A stretch of DNA of 64,000 nt from Struthio camelus (taxonomy: Eukaryota > Chordata > Aves > Struthioniformes > Struthionidae). Shown piece by piece: positions 38,241 through 50,390 of this stretch. The stretch is taken from the NCBI RefSeq assembly GCF_040807025.1, contig NC_090942.1:67288911-67352910 (forward strand), read 5' to 3'. The translations under genes and the position numbers were made by a program. The notes under the pieces were generated by a model. It did not search any database and had not been told where the DNA came from. It saw nothing but the letters and a program-made list of their open reading frames with translations. The first letter of the stretch is position 1, and the number at the start of each line of letters is the position of its first letter.

Positions 38241-41200
38241 TCCTTGGCCACACCTAGCGGGCATAGGGTTTATGAGAAGGGGTAATATATTTTATTAGGG
38301 GCACTGATTAAAGCATACTGCTTCCCTGCTGGGACCTTTTTTCTCTTTCCACCTTTCTTGTTGCGGCAACCACAGCAATGACATTGCTACAGCGAAGCAG
38401 ATGGGGAGTGAGCAAAGAGTTTTTAGCCCTGTTTTTTGTGCTTTCTTGTTTGCCCTGGAAAGGAAAAAGATTTTTCATAAAGATTTCTCATAAAGCCCAA
38501 ATCTCAGTAGGTAAAAAAACACACTTGCAGAAATCCCGAAAAAGGTTTCAATTGAGATTTACAAGAAATAAAAACCTAATTTGGGGGTGAAAAGAAGTTA
38601 TATTTTGGGCTGAATAAAATACTTTCCTAATTCTAGCTTTTTCTTTTTTGTATTACCAAAAGCAAATGAAGTGGAGCACAAAAAAGCAAAAAGGGCCAGA
38701 GGTGGTGCACAGAAGTCCCCAGTACTTTCAGAAGTAACACACTGCAGGCATAGGAGAGCCACAGTGAAGATTCTCCTCTACCTGAGTAGCCTCAAACCCA
38801 CCAAGCTCACACCAGCGTCCCGTTCCACTGTGTAGCATAACAGGAGAAGCCAATCTCTCTTTCACTGATGCCACTACAAATGTTTAGGCCCAAGGTAACA
38901 AAAAGGGCAGAATGCCTCCAGAGCCATGGTAGCTGGGACACTGGTAGTCCTGGTCCTCTTCCAGTGAGCCTTTCGCATGAAGCTGTAACATAACCCTGCC
39001 AGCAACAATTAACTTGCATTCCTGTGCTACCAGGCTTCTGAAGGTAACAGCTTTCTTCTCACGATATCCTTTGGTCAACAAAGTCCCACAGACCCCACCC
39101 TTCCTTGAACTAGCCACAGTTTCTTCGGTAGGGTGGACTTATGTGTGCTTTCCTAACTACCAACATAGTTATCTCTTTTCCTGGAATTTTGGATTCCAGG
39201 ACATATAGCTCCATAAGGCAATTTTATTGAATATCATCTGGACCCAAGAGCATGTTGACATCAATGTCAGCTTGATTCTGCTATGTCAAGACTACCATTA
39301 AAGGCATTTAGGGTGGAGATTTAACTTGAAACAAATTTAGGAAACAAAAACTGTCAGGCTATCACACAAACAAAGTGTAAGTATTGCTTTGGGATCTCAT
39401 AGGGCTTCTGATTCTGATAAGAAGGTATCCAAGTAAAACAAGAGGAATTATGACAATAAAACCATTGTTTACTGCTCTAATATTAAGAAGTTAAATATTG
39501 TTTGCAGTTTCATGTGAAAGTACGCCTATTCCAATTGTGAAAACTAGCATTAAAAAAATCCAAAAAGAAAAAATGCGTTCAGCCTAATTGGGTAAACATA
39601 CTTTTAATTGAATAATTACTCTTGTTTCTTTTAGTTGTACAACACCTTTTAAAGTTGAAACTCCTCTGTGATAGCTTTACAGTCCCTTTCGATGGTGTTG
39701 AATACCTGAGACTTTGTGGGGAGTAAGAAAAAGTTAGTTGGGCGAAAGCTGTTGTTGTTGGAACATTCTGCTGTTTCCTACAAAACAAACACATACAAAT
39801 GAGGAGAAAAATGAACTAAGCTAGAAAAAGACGCTTTTGACCCTGCCACTTTGTTTAACTTGCAACATTACTGCTGAGGAAATGAAAAAACAGTTTAACT
39901 AAAACTTCCCTCTCTCATACCAGCAAAAAGACTTTTAAAGGAGTCATTTTAGTGCTTCACAGCAATTTTGTAAGGGTTGTATTTGTCAAATAAACTAATA
40001 TGAAGCAAAAAATTAAGTGAGTCAGGTGAAGCAAGTGGGCCAGTGAAGGTGCCTTTTAGTTTAGGTTTATGGCAATCCAGCAGTGGTGTGGGGAGCTCAA
40101 AGAGGCAGGAGACAGTGGTCTAGCAGCCCTGGTCGCCTTAGCACCTCCCCAGCTGAAGAGTAACTCATGGTCCCACAATGCTTACTGAGGTCCCCTGGTC
40201 AAAAGCACTTCAGCGGGCTGAACTCTCATAATTTCCTCTTTTTCCTAGAGGTTTTAGTTGGTTGGTTTTCTCTTATTGCAGGTGTCTGGAAAATGTTCCA
40301 AATGATTCCAAATTTGATAGTCTGGCTCAAGCCAGCTGTTGGCTCCATCGTTCATTATTTTTGTGGCCAATTGTATCTGAACAGGCTGAGCTGGATGCAT
40401 TGCTTTTGGCAATGTAGATCGAGCCCCTAAAAACAAGCCAGGTGCCCCCGTGAACAAGAAAGTAAGAACCTGGCTTCTGAAGCCTTTCGATGAGCTTCAG
40501 ATAGAGAACAACCCTTTAGGGCAAAACTCCCTTCCCCAGGGCTTCTTGGTAAGCAAGAAGATAACAAAGGAATAGCTCAGGTCACATTTTTATTTCAGTT
40601 ATGCAGAATTTGGGAGTATTTTGGTTAACTGTGTATACATTTTGATTCTGAGGAGAGTAAAACCCTGTTATCCCAATATGCCAGTGAAAGGAAAGAAATT
40701 AACAACAACCAGTGTGAGCTGGGCAGAAGGCCCCACAGCAGGGGACCATGGCAGGGTCCACACTGAGACTGGAAAGGAAGATTCCCATTTCCCATACAGA
40801 AGAGCTGGGGGCGGGGGGGAGGGTGTGAGAGTCCTCTTTCTTAAACTGAGGCAAGTTAGCCTGGGCTCAAACCATGGAAGGGAGTAATCATCCAGAGGGA
40901 TACTGGCAAGGGCATCACTGTTCAGTACAAGAGTTGTAATCTCTTCAGCTGGATAGAGACAACAGATGAATAAATCACATTTCAGATGCCAGGAGCACTG
41001 TACAAAAAAACAGAAGCGGGAGATGAGGGATGCCAGGAAAAGGCTAATAGGCAGTTGCCTTATTAGCTACTCATAGATGTAAGAGAAGAGCCAGAAGTGA
41101 AGACCTTTTCCAGCATACCTGAGGAGAAGTCATTAGTTGTACTTAAAGAATATTGCTCATCAAGGTCACCCAGACCGATGAGTTATGTACAGGGGAGATA

Positions 41201-41757
41201 TGGGAAGAAGTGAAGTGATAACATGAAAGCTACGCACTCAGTTAAGAAATCTGCCTCTGCAGTTGTTCTCACTGTGCCTCAGATTGAACTGCATTTCTGT
41301 ATTTATGCCAAGTAGTTTTTCCTGCACTACCATATATCTTTGGGTTTATCCAAAGGGGAAGTAGTAAATCTGAGAGTACAGAACAATGGAAAAAAAATGC
41401 TGAAGGTTTGAACTGTTGTCCCATCACACTGAAAAAACATGTAGGATCTTGGCTCAAATATCTATCAAGAAACACACTGAGCAGCATTAGTTCCTCTCAT
41501 GCGTTTTTTTGAGAAACAGCTTTTCTTGTTTCAGTCCCAAAGTTAGCTCCGTTCTATGCAAATAACTGCCTTAATCCCAACAGAGGGATGGCTATGCTTT
41601 TGTCACTGAAGAATTATTTGCAGAGATAACAAACCTATTGCAATTGCAATGACAGCTGGAAAGGAAGGAAAATCTCAGAACTCTAAATTTCCCGTTTGAA
41701 TCACTTTTGTGCATCTCTCACTGTGGCAGTTCGTCCCACGCCAGCACTGACATTGGG

Positions 41758-41789
41758 GGTCACGACAGATTAGGGTCGTGCTGACGTCA
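41758..41789. promoter_or_regulatory. Consensus CRE site with adjacent inverted repeat
   Basis: TGACGTCA at 41782-41789 is the full palindromic cAMP-response element bound by CREB/ATF proteins. Just upstream, CACGAC (41761-41766) and GTCGTG (41775-41780) form an inverted repeat around an eight-base spacer. Several CpGs cluster here in otherwise CpG-poor DNA. Function is inferred from motif only; no transcription start is visible. Confidence 0.4.
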
Positions 41790-42388
41790 CTACCTGAACG
41801 ATCTTTTCTTGTGCTTTACTATTTCTTTTGTCTCTGGACTACAAGAGGAAATAATATCTATGAAGTCAATGTTTCTAATTCTAATGGTAGACTAAGGCTG
41901 CTTTTATAGGCAGCACGAACACAGGTTCCTCTAGCTTTGGAATATTTAATTGAAAAGTGCTTTCTTCGTTAGTTTTTCAACTAAGGACTAGCCTCGGTCT
42001 GTTCTGATTGAAACATCTGGGTTATAAAGTCCCCAGGGAAAGTCTGCATGCCAGAACTGCAGCCCAACTTCTAGCCATATAAGCACTAGCAGGCACTGAG
42101 TGAGAGTCACGGGTGTGATTTGTGTCGGGTGACTGTTACTGTCGCTGTACAAGAACAAACTCGCTGGAAGCTGATGTGTTGCCCTCACAGTATCAAACAA
42201 CAAAGTAATTACTTCTGGGTCACACTCCCAGCACCCTTCAGCTTCTTGCTGAGCAGCACAGGTAGTTGGAAAGCCCCAGATGGTTGAATGAGGCCCTTTT
42301 ACAATTCTATATGAACATAGAAACTGTCTGGAAAAAATCTCTCTCCAAATGAGCAAGCCCTTCTCAGAGAGGTGCAGCCCATTGAACC

Positions 42389-42405
42389 TTTTTTTTTTTT
42401 TTTTT
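42389..42405. repeat. Poly(T) run, 17 bases
   Basis: A homopolymer of 17 T. A TTTATT lies about 40 bases to the right, but no recognisable retrocopy follows. Confidence 0.85.
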
Positions 42406-42873
42406 AACCTCAGTAGCAAATCGATCCCGTCTTTGGTCTCAGTTTATTGCAGAAAACCGACATGCATATCGGGGCTTTCAGTGTTAATTCCGTCATCACA
42501 TTAAAATCACATTTCTACACAGCCTATCCAAGGAGATCTACAGTTTCTATAGCTTTAGTCCAGAAAAGTCACTATTCCAATTTTACTCTCCTAGGGTTTA
42601 TGTAAAACAAAGTACACAGTAAAGCAAATCTAGTTTGCATGTGGCGTTGTACACATTAGAAAATAGACCTTGTCTTCAATATTTAAAATGGATGTGTATT
42701 TAATTTGCCATTTTTCCTATACTTGAGAAATAGTAATGGGACCCCTCTAGGGCTAATTTAATACAGTTTTTTGAACAAAGCATCTGCTTCACTTCTCAAA
42801 GCAAATGAGCTTAAAATTTTCTACAGAGTGGATTGCATTAACCTTTCTAATTATTTTTCTCCTGAGAAAGCTC

Positions 42874-42897
42874 TTCCAGAGTTCCAGAGTTCCAGAG
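42874..42897. repeat. Tandem repeat, 8 bp x 3
   Basis: Three perfect head-to-tail copies of TTCCAGAG. Confidence 0.9.
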
Positions 42898-43161
42898 AAT
42901 ATATTTCACTCCTTAAGTAGATTTACCACCAATAATTAAAACCAAAATGGAGCAAACACAGACGTGATCTCATAAAAAAGGCAATCTTCTGAACAGCAAA
43001 ACTGTGAATGCTAAATGCAGCCTTAGAGCTGCATGTAGCTACAGCTGATAACAAAATCCACTCAGCAAAATATGTGTACTGGCTGCAGATTAACCAAACT
43101 AACCAGACCCCTGGAAGTTAAGGTCTGACATCAGGAATGTGTTCAGTCCTCTCATTTAACA

Positions 43162-43201
43162 AAAATTCCTATGTCTGCACTAAAATTCCTACGTCTGCAC
43201 T
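43162..43201. repeat. Tandem duplication, 20 bp x 2
   Basis: AAAATTCCTATGTCTGCACT is followed at once by the same 20 bases with a single T-to-C change. The low divergence points to a recent local duplication. Confidence 0.92.
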
Positions 43202-44099
43202 AAGAGAAGCTGCCTGATTTATTCCCGAGGAACCCTGCCCATGCATTCCAAGGTGGCAGAAGACCAATATTTATCACCAGACCAATCTCAGGAACACCCA
43301 GGGGATTTTTAAAAGACTGAAGATAGCACGCGTGCCCTCCTCCTCCCTCTACCTCCCCCATATAGTAGACAACTCCACAGAACAGCTAAGTCACCAGACT
43401 GCAGTCTTCTGATGATAAATACAAGCCCATACGCTGGGAACGCAGCACGTTCAGAAGCGTAAGATGAACTGAAGCAACAGCGCAGTGAATTACCCGTTGG
43501 CTGCTCCCTTTGAAGGGATATGGAAATCAGAGACAGCAAACAAGAAAGGAGCACCTTTCCTCCACCTCTGCCAATGGCATTCACATACCACTTGAATTTT
43601 TAGCTCAAGTCTTCAAAGGGCAAAATTTTCTCACAATGGTCATACTGAACCGAAAAACTATAGAAAGTTGCTGATTTGATTCTATTAGAAAACATACAAT
43701 TAATATGGATTAGGCACAATTGTTTCAGCTTGGTAAAACTGTAGCCATCCATTTATATGCTGAACTCATAAGAAAGACCAATTTATTTTGAGTAACAGCA
43801 AGTAATTCATCCTAACGTGTGTAATTAGAACTGAAATGTAACATCTGCCCAGGCTTCCTATCTAGGGAGAATGGGAATTACAGGCTTATGAATTAAGACT
43901 TTGTAGGAACTGCTTAATAACACGATTGGTAAAGATTAATCATCTATCACAGAGCAACAGATGAAGTAATATTAAACAACCAGACAAAAGTCATGCTGCT
44001 CAGCACAAAGGAAACCCATTATAAACACAGCGGAAATCAGATGTGCTGAAACTAAATTAATCCCTGATACAAATCCACTACTAGGAGGGAAAAAAGGAA

Positions 44100-45130
44100 A
44101 AACATCAAAAATATATTTGGTTCTCTATTTCTGCAGTCTTTTTAAGGATAGGCCGGCAGAACTGAGAGGGAAAAGATGTGGCAGGGACCTCTGAGGAAGG
44201 GGAGGGCAGGAGCCAGGGCCAGCATCGGGGACGAGCTTGCTGCCGCGCTGCTGTGTGTTGCTTTCCAGGCCACTTTTCATGGACGCAAGCTGCTTGTGTT
44301 TAACATTAATCTTAAGCCAGAGTTTCATTTGCCCTGGAAGCACCCAAACCATGAGGTGCTGCTGCCTGCTGTTAAGCCAGCAGCCTGCAGAGAAGTGGTT
44401 GGCATTTCTCAGAGGTGGAAGACTTGCCTGGGTGCAGTGAGACACCCTCTGGCAGGAGGCTGACGCTCTGCAAGAGAAGGGCACCAAGCACCCTGAGAGT
44501 GAAAATCTGCATATATGTGTGTAGGGGGAGGGAAGAGCAGTATTTACTAACATAAAACAGATTTTGGGTTATCCGTCAGCAGGGGAAGAGGTGTTTGGGG
44601 CCCGGGGTCACTTGCAGGAGGGATAGGGGAGGTGAGAGACCGCAGCCTTGGGGGCACAGGGAGAAGCATGAACTCAGCGAGGGCTCACTGCATTTTCCCT
44701 ATTTGATGCTGTGTTGCTTCTTTCTTCCCTCAGTCCACTCTCTGCCTCCGCAGATACCTCCTGCAGCGCTCCTCCAGCGAGGCAGCCAAGCACCGGCACA
44801 TGTGAGGGGTAGGGACAAGCGTGCTGGTTCCCCGGCAGACCTCAGGCATCCTCTGGCTGAACCAGCTGCTGCTCAGGAGGTTCCTGAGCTCCTGCTTCCA
44901 CCTCATCAGCAATTGCCACACACTGGGTGGCAAGGACCACTTATCGGTGTGACTACAGTGTCACCGAGAGGGGCTGGAGACCTCCTACAGAAGGGAGGAC
45001 AAGGGCAGGAGGCACCATCCTGCTTCCTCACAGCACCTGCTTCTTTTTCCACATCACTTTCCAAAGGTAAGACAAAATTAACAATGCTATTTCTGACCCC
45101 TAAAGCCCCCATCCTTCTCTAAGACACTAG
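44100..45130. other. GC-rich intergenic stretch with protein-like frames, unassigned
   Basis: GC content rises here and several frames stay open on both strands. On the + strand a good pyrimidine tract and AG at about 44733 are followed by L-C-L-R-R-Y-L-L-Q-R-S-S-S-E-A-A-K-H and a stop. About 45 bases on, a second frame reads L-W-L-N-Q-L-L-L-R-R-F-L-S-S-C-F and stops near 44952. I cannot match either to a family. It could be a decayed pseudogene or chance in GC-rich DNA. Confidence 0.3.
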
Positions 45131-47050
45131 GCAGGAGAGCGAGATGGCTAGTTTGCACCGTATCTTCATCCTTCCCACCCTCCTTTAACCCACAGGAAGG
45201 ACCACAGCCACAGCTAGTGTGCACACACACACGTGCACACGCATACACACACCCTCACCCCTTAGCTGCACAGCTGGACAGCAGGACAAATGGAGATGAA
45301 AAGATAGACTGGCTGGAAGGACAGATCGCAGCCCACGACACTGTTAGCAGGTCGCACATGACAGACCGTGACTGGAGAGGATTAGGGTAGCCACATCCCA
45401 CCACGGCAGAGCACAGCTGCCCCCAGCTGTGGGTGCCTACAACAAGCCCTGAGGGACTTTCAGCTGAATCAGCTAGACATACTTGGGCTACAGTCAACAC
45501 CTGAGCACCAGCAAGCAGAGTAGGATCTCTCCAGATCTATACAGCTCTTGCTTTTCATATATTATTGTTACCTATGCTAGCTAGAATAAACAAAGTCTTC
45601 ATTTCACTAGGAAAACCCTCTGATCCTTAAGCCTATTTCCACCCCGCAATACTGAAGATAAATGACTGCAGAGTCAAAATCAAAGGTAATCTCATGTCAT
45701 GCTAATAAATGCCATTGACTAAAGCTATTTATGTGTTTGATTTGTAACTGTGTTTTCACTGGCAGGTCATCATTGTTTTTTTCAGAACATTTGCACATTG
45801 CAGCAATGATTCTTTAGGTAAGCAGTTAAAGATACAAGGATTATGCTACTGTGTATCAATTAGTAAACAAAACTAATAAATAATCTGAAGAGAAGGTATT
45901 GACATGGAAATCTCTTTGTAATCTGGAAAGAGCAACTGCAATACAAATGAAAGCAGAAAGGCTTTCAACTATGTTAAAGTGCACTGCCACGAAAAAATGC
46001 AGCCTGCAAAATACGGTAACTTACCCGCTTCAAAGAAAATAAACGAAGCAGAAATGTCACTATGAGAAAACTCTTTTCTATCATGTAGCACAGGGAAATC
46101 AGGAACAATTATTAGCTAATGACTGTCTACATTTCTAAGTACATATTTTGTCCCAGTAGCTGCTGCATAATATCTTAAGCTGGTGTCTCACTGAAGCTTT
46201 CACAATTGATTTATAGTTCAATAATTATGATTACATTTAATGAGAAGATTTACATCTACTTTTGAGTGGCTGTGTTTGAATCCTTTTTATTCTGATCATT
46301 TATCAATGCATTCTTTGATTCTGCTTTGCTATCCATCATTCAAACCAACAGTACAATTTGATTTCAAGAGCAAAGCAGGGGGTCATCTTTATTTAGTCTG
46401 AGACATAAACCTTACCTTAACTAGGCAGCTAGTCAAGAGATATCAGAGAACAGAAAGGTTTCCCTTTCTTTCTCAGTATTTTTTACTGTAGGACAGTAAG
46501 CACACAAAAGACGGACAGCTGTGACAAAAGGCCAAAGAGCTCCTAGTCAGACAAGATGACTTTTGTTAAATCTCTTCAGTAATGAAAGTTTCTCTGAAGG
46601 ATCTTTTTCTCAACTGATGTTTTCCCCCCACCTCACTTATCTCATCTGCACTCTTCCCATTCCTCAGTTTTGATCTTTTTGGTTCCCAGTAGTAGCCCTC
46701 AATTTAAGCTGAAAAAACACTTTATTGAGGGAACACAGCACTTAACATCTCTGAGTTCTTGGAGTTGGGAAAGGAAGGCAAGACCAGAGGGCTCTGCCAA
46801 GGCTGTTGTGAGCATGATGTCCATCTCCTACTTAAGAGCCGGGATGGAGAACTGCAAAGAACCAAAAGAAACAAAATGTCATCTGTAAGAGAGAAGTGAG
46901 GCTTAAAACATTTGTCCGTCCATGATAAATTCCTCAGCATTTTTTAGAGCTAACTAAGTGTTGTTCTGAATTACAGAGGTTAGTAGTAGTGCTTGAGGGA
47001 CTCTTCTATCAACCAACAAAAGCTGGCCGTGCCAAATGTGGGCCCCACAC

Positions 47051-47072
47051 TTTTGTTTTGTTTTGTTTTGTT
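47051..47072. repeat. (TTTTG)n simple repeat
   Basis: Four perfect TTTTG units followed by TT. Confidence 0.95.
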
Positions 47073-47321
47073 AACGGTTACTTTCTGAAGTTACCTGTGC
47101 TCTTCTTCTTTGCTCAACTGCATCTGGCCTAACAACTGTCAGCAGGCCATAATCCAATTTCTTTGGAAGACAGAAGGCAGATAGCCAGCTGCATTGGCTT
47201 TAGTCAGCTGAGAAAGTCTCCCGCAGTGGAGTAAATCTCCCTGAGCTTTCCTTTCTTGTTCGTTTTTTCTTCATGCCAGGGCCAGAAACTGCAGTGTATT
47301 CTAAAAGAGCTACAGAGCTAA

Positions 47322-47381
47322 ATATATATTTATACACACATACATAGATACACACACACACACACACACTTTTTTTTTTTT
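47322..47381. repeat. Composite TA/CA microsatellite with T run
   Basis: A short TA tract, then TACA-type and (CA)n units, then eleven or more T. Confidence 0.9.
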
Positions 47382-50375
47382 AACTTTCACAGATATAACC
47401 TAAAAGGCTATATAGTAATTGTGGTTATTGCTAATAAATGTTAAAGATGACCTGCTGATAGTGCGTGACCACAATATCAAAGCAAGATAGGCAAGAGGCT
47501 CCTTTACCTACCACTGTTAATGAAATTCCTGTTTATAGAAAGCATGTTTGTTAGTGTGCTCATGGTAAAGTGTTGAATAATGAGCTCCTCGAGTAGAGTT
47601 ATTTGAGGTTCACACAAAAATCCAAGTGTTTACACAGCTGCACCTAGACTTCTTCCCTTCTGTTTGGCAGTCAGGAGTTATCTTGGGTTCTGAAACAGCT
47701 TGTCCCATTTAACATTAAAGCTAAGCAATGTAAACAGCTAACAGTTCCCTGTAGTAGGCAGTAATTCTAAGATGTACGTGATACTGAGGAATTGTATCTC
47801 TACTCACTTGCAAAGAAAATTCAGCAATTGCAGAAGGAGAAGTAAAAGGCCGTTGTTTGCCTGGCTTTCACGTCACTGGAGTCCCACAGACCGAAAGAGG
47901 ATTGTCCATTGCCATGAGCTATTTTTCAACAGTTTAAGGAAATCTTTAAATTTTCGTTACACAAATCATGACCAAGCAACTTTGATTTCCGTGGATGTCT
48001 CCCAGCTTGCAGTTGCTATATCATATAGGATTGGAAAGGGAATGTGAGTAACGGGCCAAAAAGCACAACGTTACAGCTCTGGGAACATGTGGGAACATGG
48101 CCATAAGTTTGGCTGATAATGAGAGCAAGCGTTAGGCTGACCGAACACTCCTCAGCAGCCAAGGCATGCAGTAGCTTACTTCTAGCATCGACTGGAGAGA
48201 TATTAGTACTGGGACTGAATCACCGGTGAGTAGTGGTATTTCTGGCTGCTTCTCAGTCTCTGCTAAATTGGTCTGGCCAATATGGCAAAACAACAGCTAA
48301 AAGAGGACTTCCAGGCTGACAGATGTTTGGCTTAGAAACTCGCTGCAACTCACAGCCAACAAAACTCACTGCATCCTTAAACACCTCATAACTCCGGACC
48401 ACTGATTTTTACCAGTATCACTCAAGAGTGATGAAATGTCTTTACAGCATTAATAACACCAGTTACGATAAAGCTAACCTTTATCTGGTACTGCAAAGAT
48501 ATACTAATATCCATTAGCCTAAATACATCTTCTGCCACGCTGCAATTTAGAGTACGGCTGTCCCTCATTTCCCAGTCTCTTCATATTCCCAGCCTGTTTG
48601 TAGCAACTATTGATTCATTTTGTACTTAAATTACAAATGCATTTGGGCACAGATTATCTTTAGATTCCATGTTCCTAACTGGACCTTCTAATAAGGCAGT
48701 TCTGGTAACAGATGGAAAAACTGTTTTCCTTTTAGTGAATCCTGCTTTCGACACAAATATTTTTTGCACACTTAGCAGACACAGTAATTTTAAGGTTTCT
48801 CCTCTTCCTGATTTTAAGGTGAGAGCCCTCATTCTGACGTCTCTGTGATATCTGACAAGCCAGATGAAATATTTCAAACAGCACAGAGCTTAATGTAGAT
48901 CCTTAAGGGGTTCAAGTTGGTAACATACCTCCATTGTGAAAATGAACATTTTTCCTATCTTTTACTGTATTTGCAGCTTTTGCTATCTGCTTCTTATCTG
49001 GAGAAGTCTATGATCTGTTCAGGGAACTGCCATAGGCCTAAAAGATTTTAGGTAGAACCCTACTATATAATTTGTCCCTTTTCATGTAGCAATAGAGAGG
49101 CACAGGGAATGAACAGCTTGAACAAACTGCATTAGCTTGGGATTCTTCGGAAGAAAGAAGCAAAGCTCCTTCCAGGAGCGGAGCTTTCAGACCACAAACT
49201 CATCATATCAGTCCTCTGTGGATGTCAAAGACACCTATTTATATGCTTGATGCAGCGTAAGTAGAATTACCTGCCACCAGCCTGGAATGAAAGCTGCCAC
49301 TGTTGTCTATATGAGGGAACAACATATCTCATCACTTGTTGAAATGTTCATCAGATCCCTGCTCTTTGATTTAAATATATATTGATTACCTTAAATCAGA
49401 AATATAAAAGTTTAACACAAGAAACAGATGTGCAGTATTCCTGTCCAGATGCACACAAGAAAAACAAACTGCATAGTAAGAAAAGACAGAGCATCATCAT
49501 GCTATATGGAAACACCAAGCACTGCAAAATGTTTTAGGGGGTCTCATCGGAAATACAGAGAGATAATAATGCTCGTTAAAGTTTACTGGACATAACTGCT
49601 TAGAGTTTGAAAAACACATTTTGAGGTGCGAAAAACAGAAAGGGAAAAGGGGTTGGGGGAGTAAGGAATATTTTATTATCTATACTGTATCTTAAAAAAA
49701 TTATACTCTCCCTTCTCACTGAGTGTTTTAATGTGACAAGTCAAAGCACCATGACATCTTCTAGTATCAGAGAAACACAAATCAAATTTTAGCTGGATTC
49801 ATTTGAATGTTTCTATTTAAGGTCGATTAAAACATATCCACTGACTTCAAGAAAGCTGATTCCTAGCCTAACAAATGCAGAACAGATAGACAGAAGACTG
49901 GCAGAACAGAGGCAGAATTAAATTTGCTGCTCTGAACAGAGCACGGAAAGTACTTCATCACCACTGCTGCAAGCCATCCCACACCCCAGTGAAAAACCTT
50001 GATACAGTCCAGGCAGATTTGGAAGTGATTCCAGGAAGATCCTGTGGGTCGTTCAGCCTCCTGGTAAGATTAGCAAAAATATTTCTGTAATAACAAGGAA
50101 CCAGCTTTCCATGGATGCATCTGAATGCTTTAGAACCTTTCCTGCTCTCTGCCTTTCTCATATCCTTCAGTAAATTCTACCTTAATGAGCACCAAAATTC
50201 AGGAAGGAAAAAAAGTGATTGCTACAAGAAGAAATATACTAAAAATGTGCATCCACAGAGGAGAATTTACCATACAGAATACAGGGCATTTCCAAGAAGG
50301 GCGTTTCTCTTTCCGGAAGAAAGGCATGTAGCGTGGAGCCTCTCTCTTTAGCACTACACTTCCAGACTGTCAGGG

Positions 50376-50390
50376 TTTTTTTTTTTTTTT
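50376..50390. repeat. Poly(T) run within a long pyrimidine tract
   Basis: Fifteen T open a pyrimidine-rich stretch that ends in CAG at 50429-50431. This is the arrangement of a strong 3' splice site. Confidence 0.85.

Larger units (their letters stand above)
38300..44099. other. Intergenic, no gene seen
   Basis: AT-rich to mixed unique sequence with no recognisable exons. It contains the CRE palindrome at 41782, a 17-base T run at 42389-42405 and two small tandem duplications at 42.9 and 43.2 kb. Confidence 0.6.

Noticed and set aside
42389..42450. Poly(T) with TTTATT about 40 bases away, considered as a minus-strand processed pseudogene
   Set aside because: The spacing is too long for a normal signal-to-tail distance and the adjoining sequence matches nothing I recognise.
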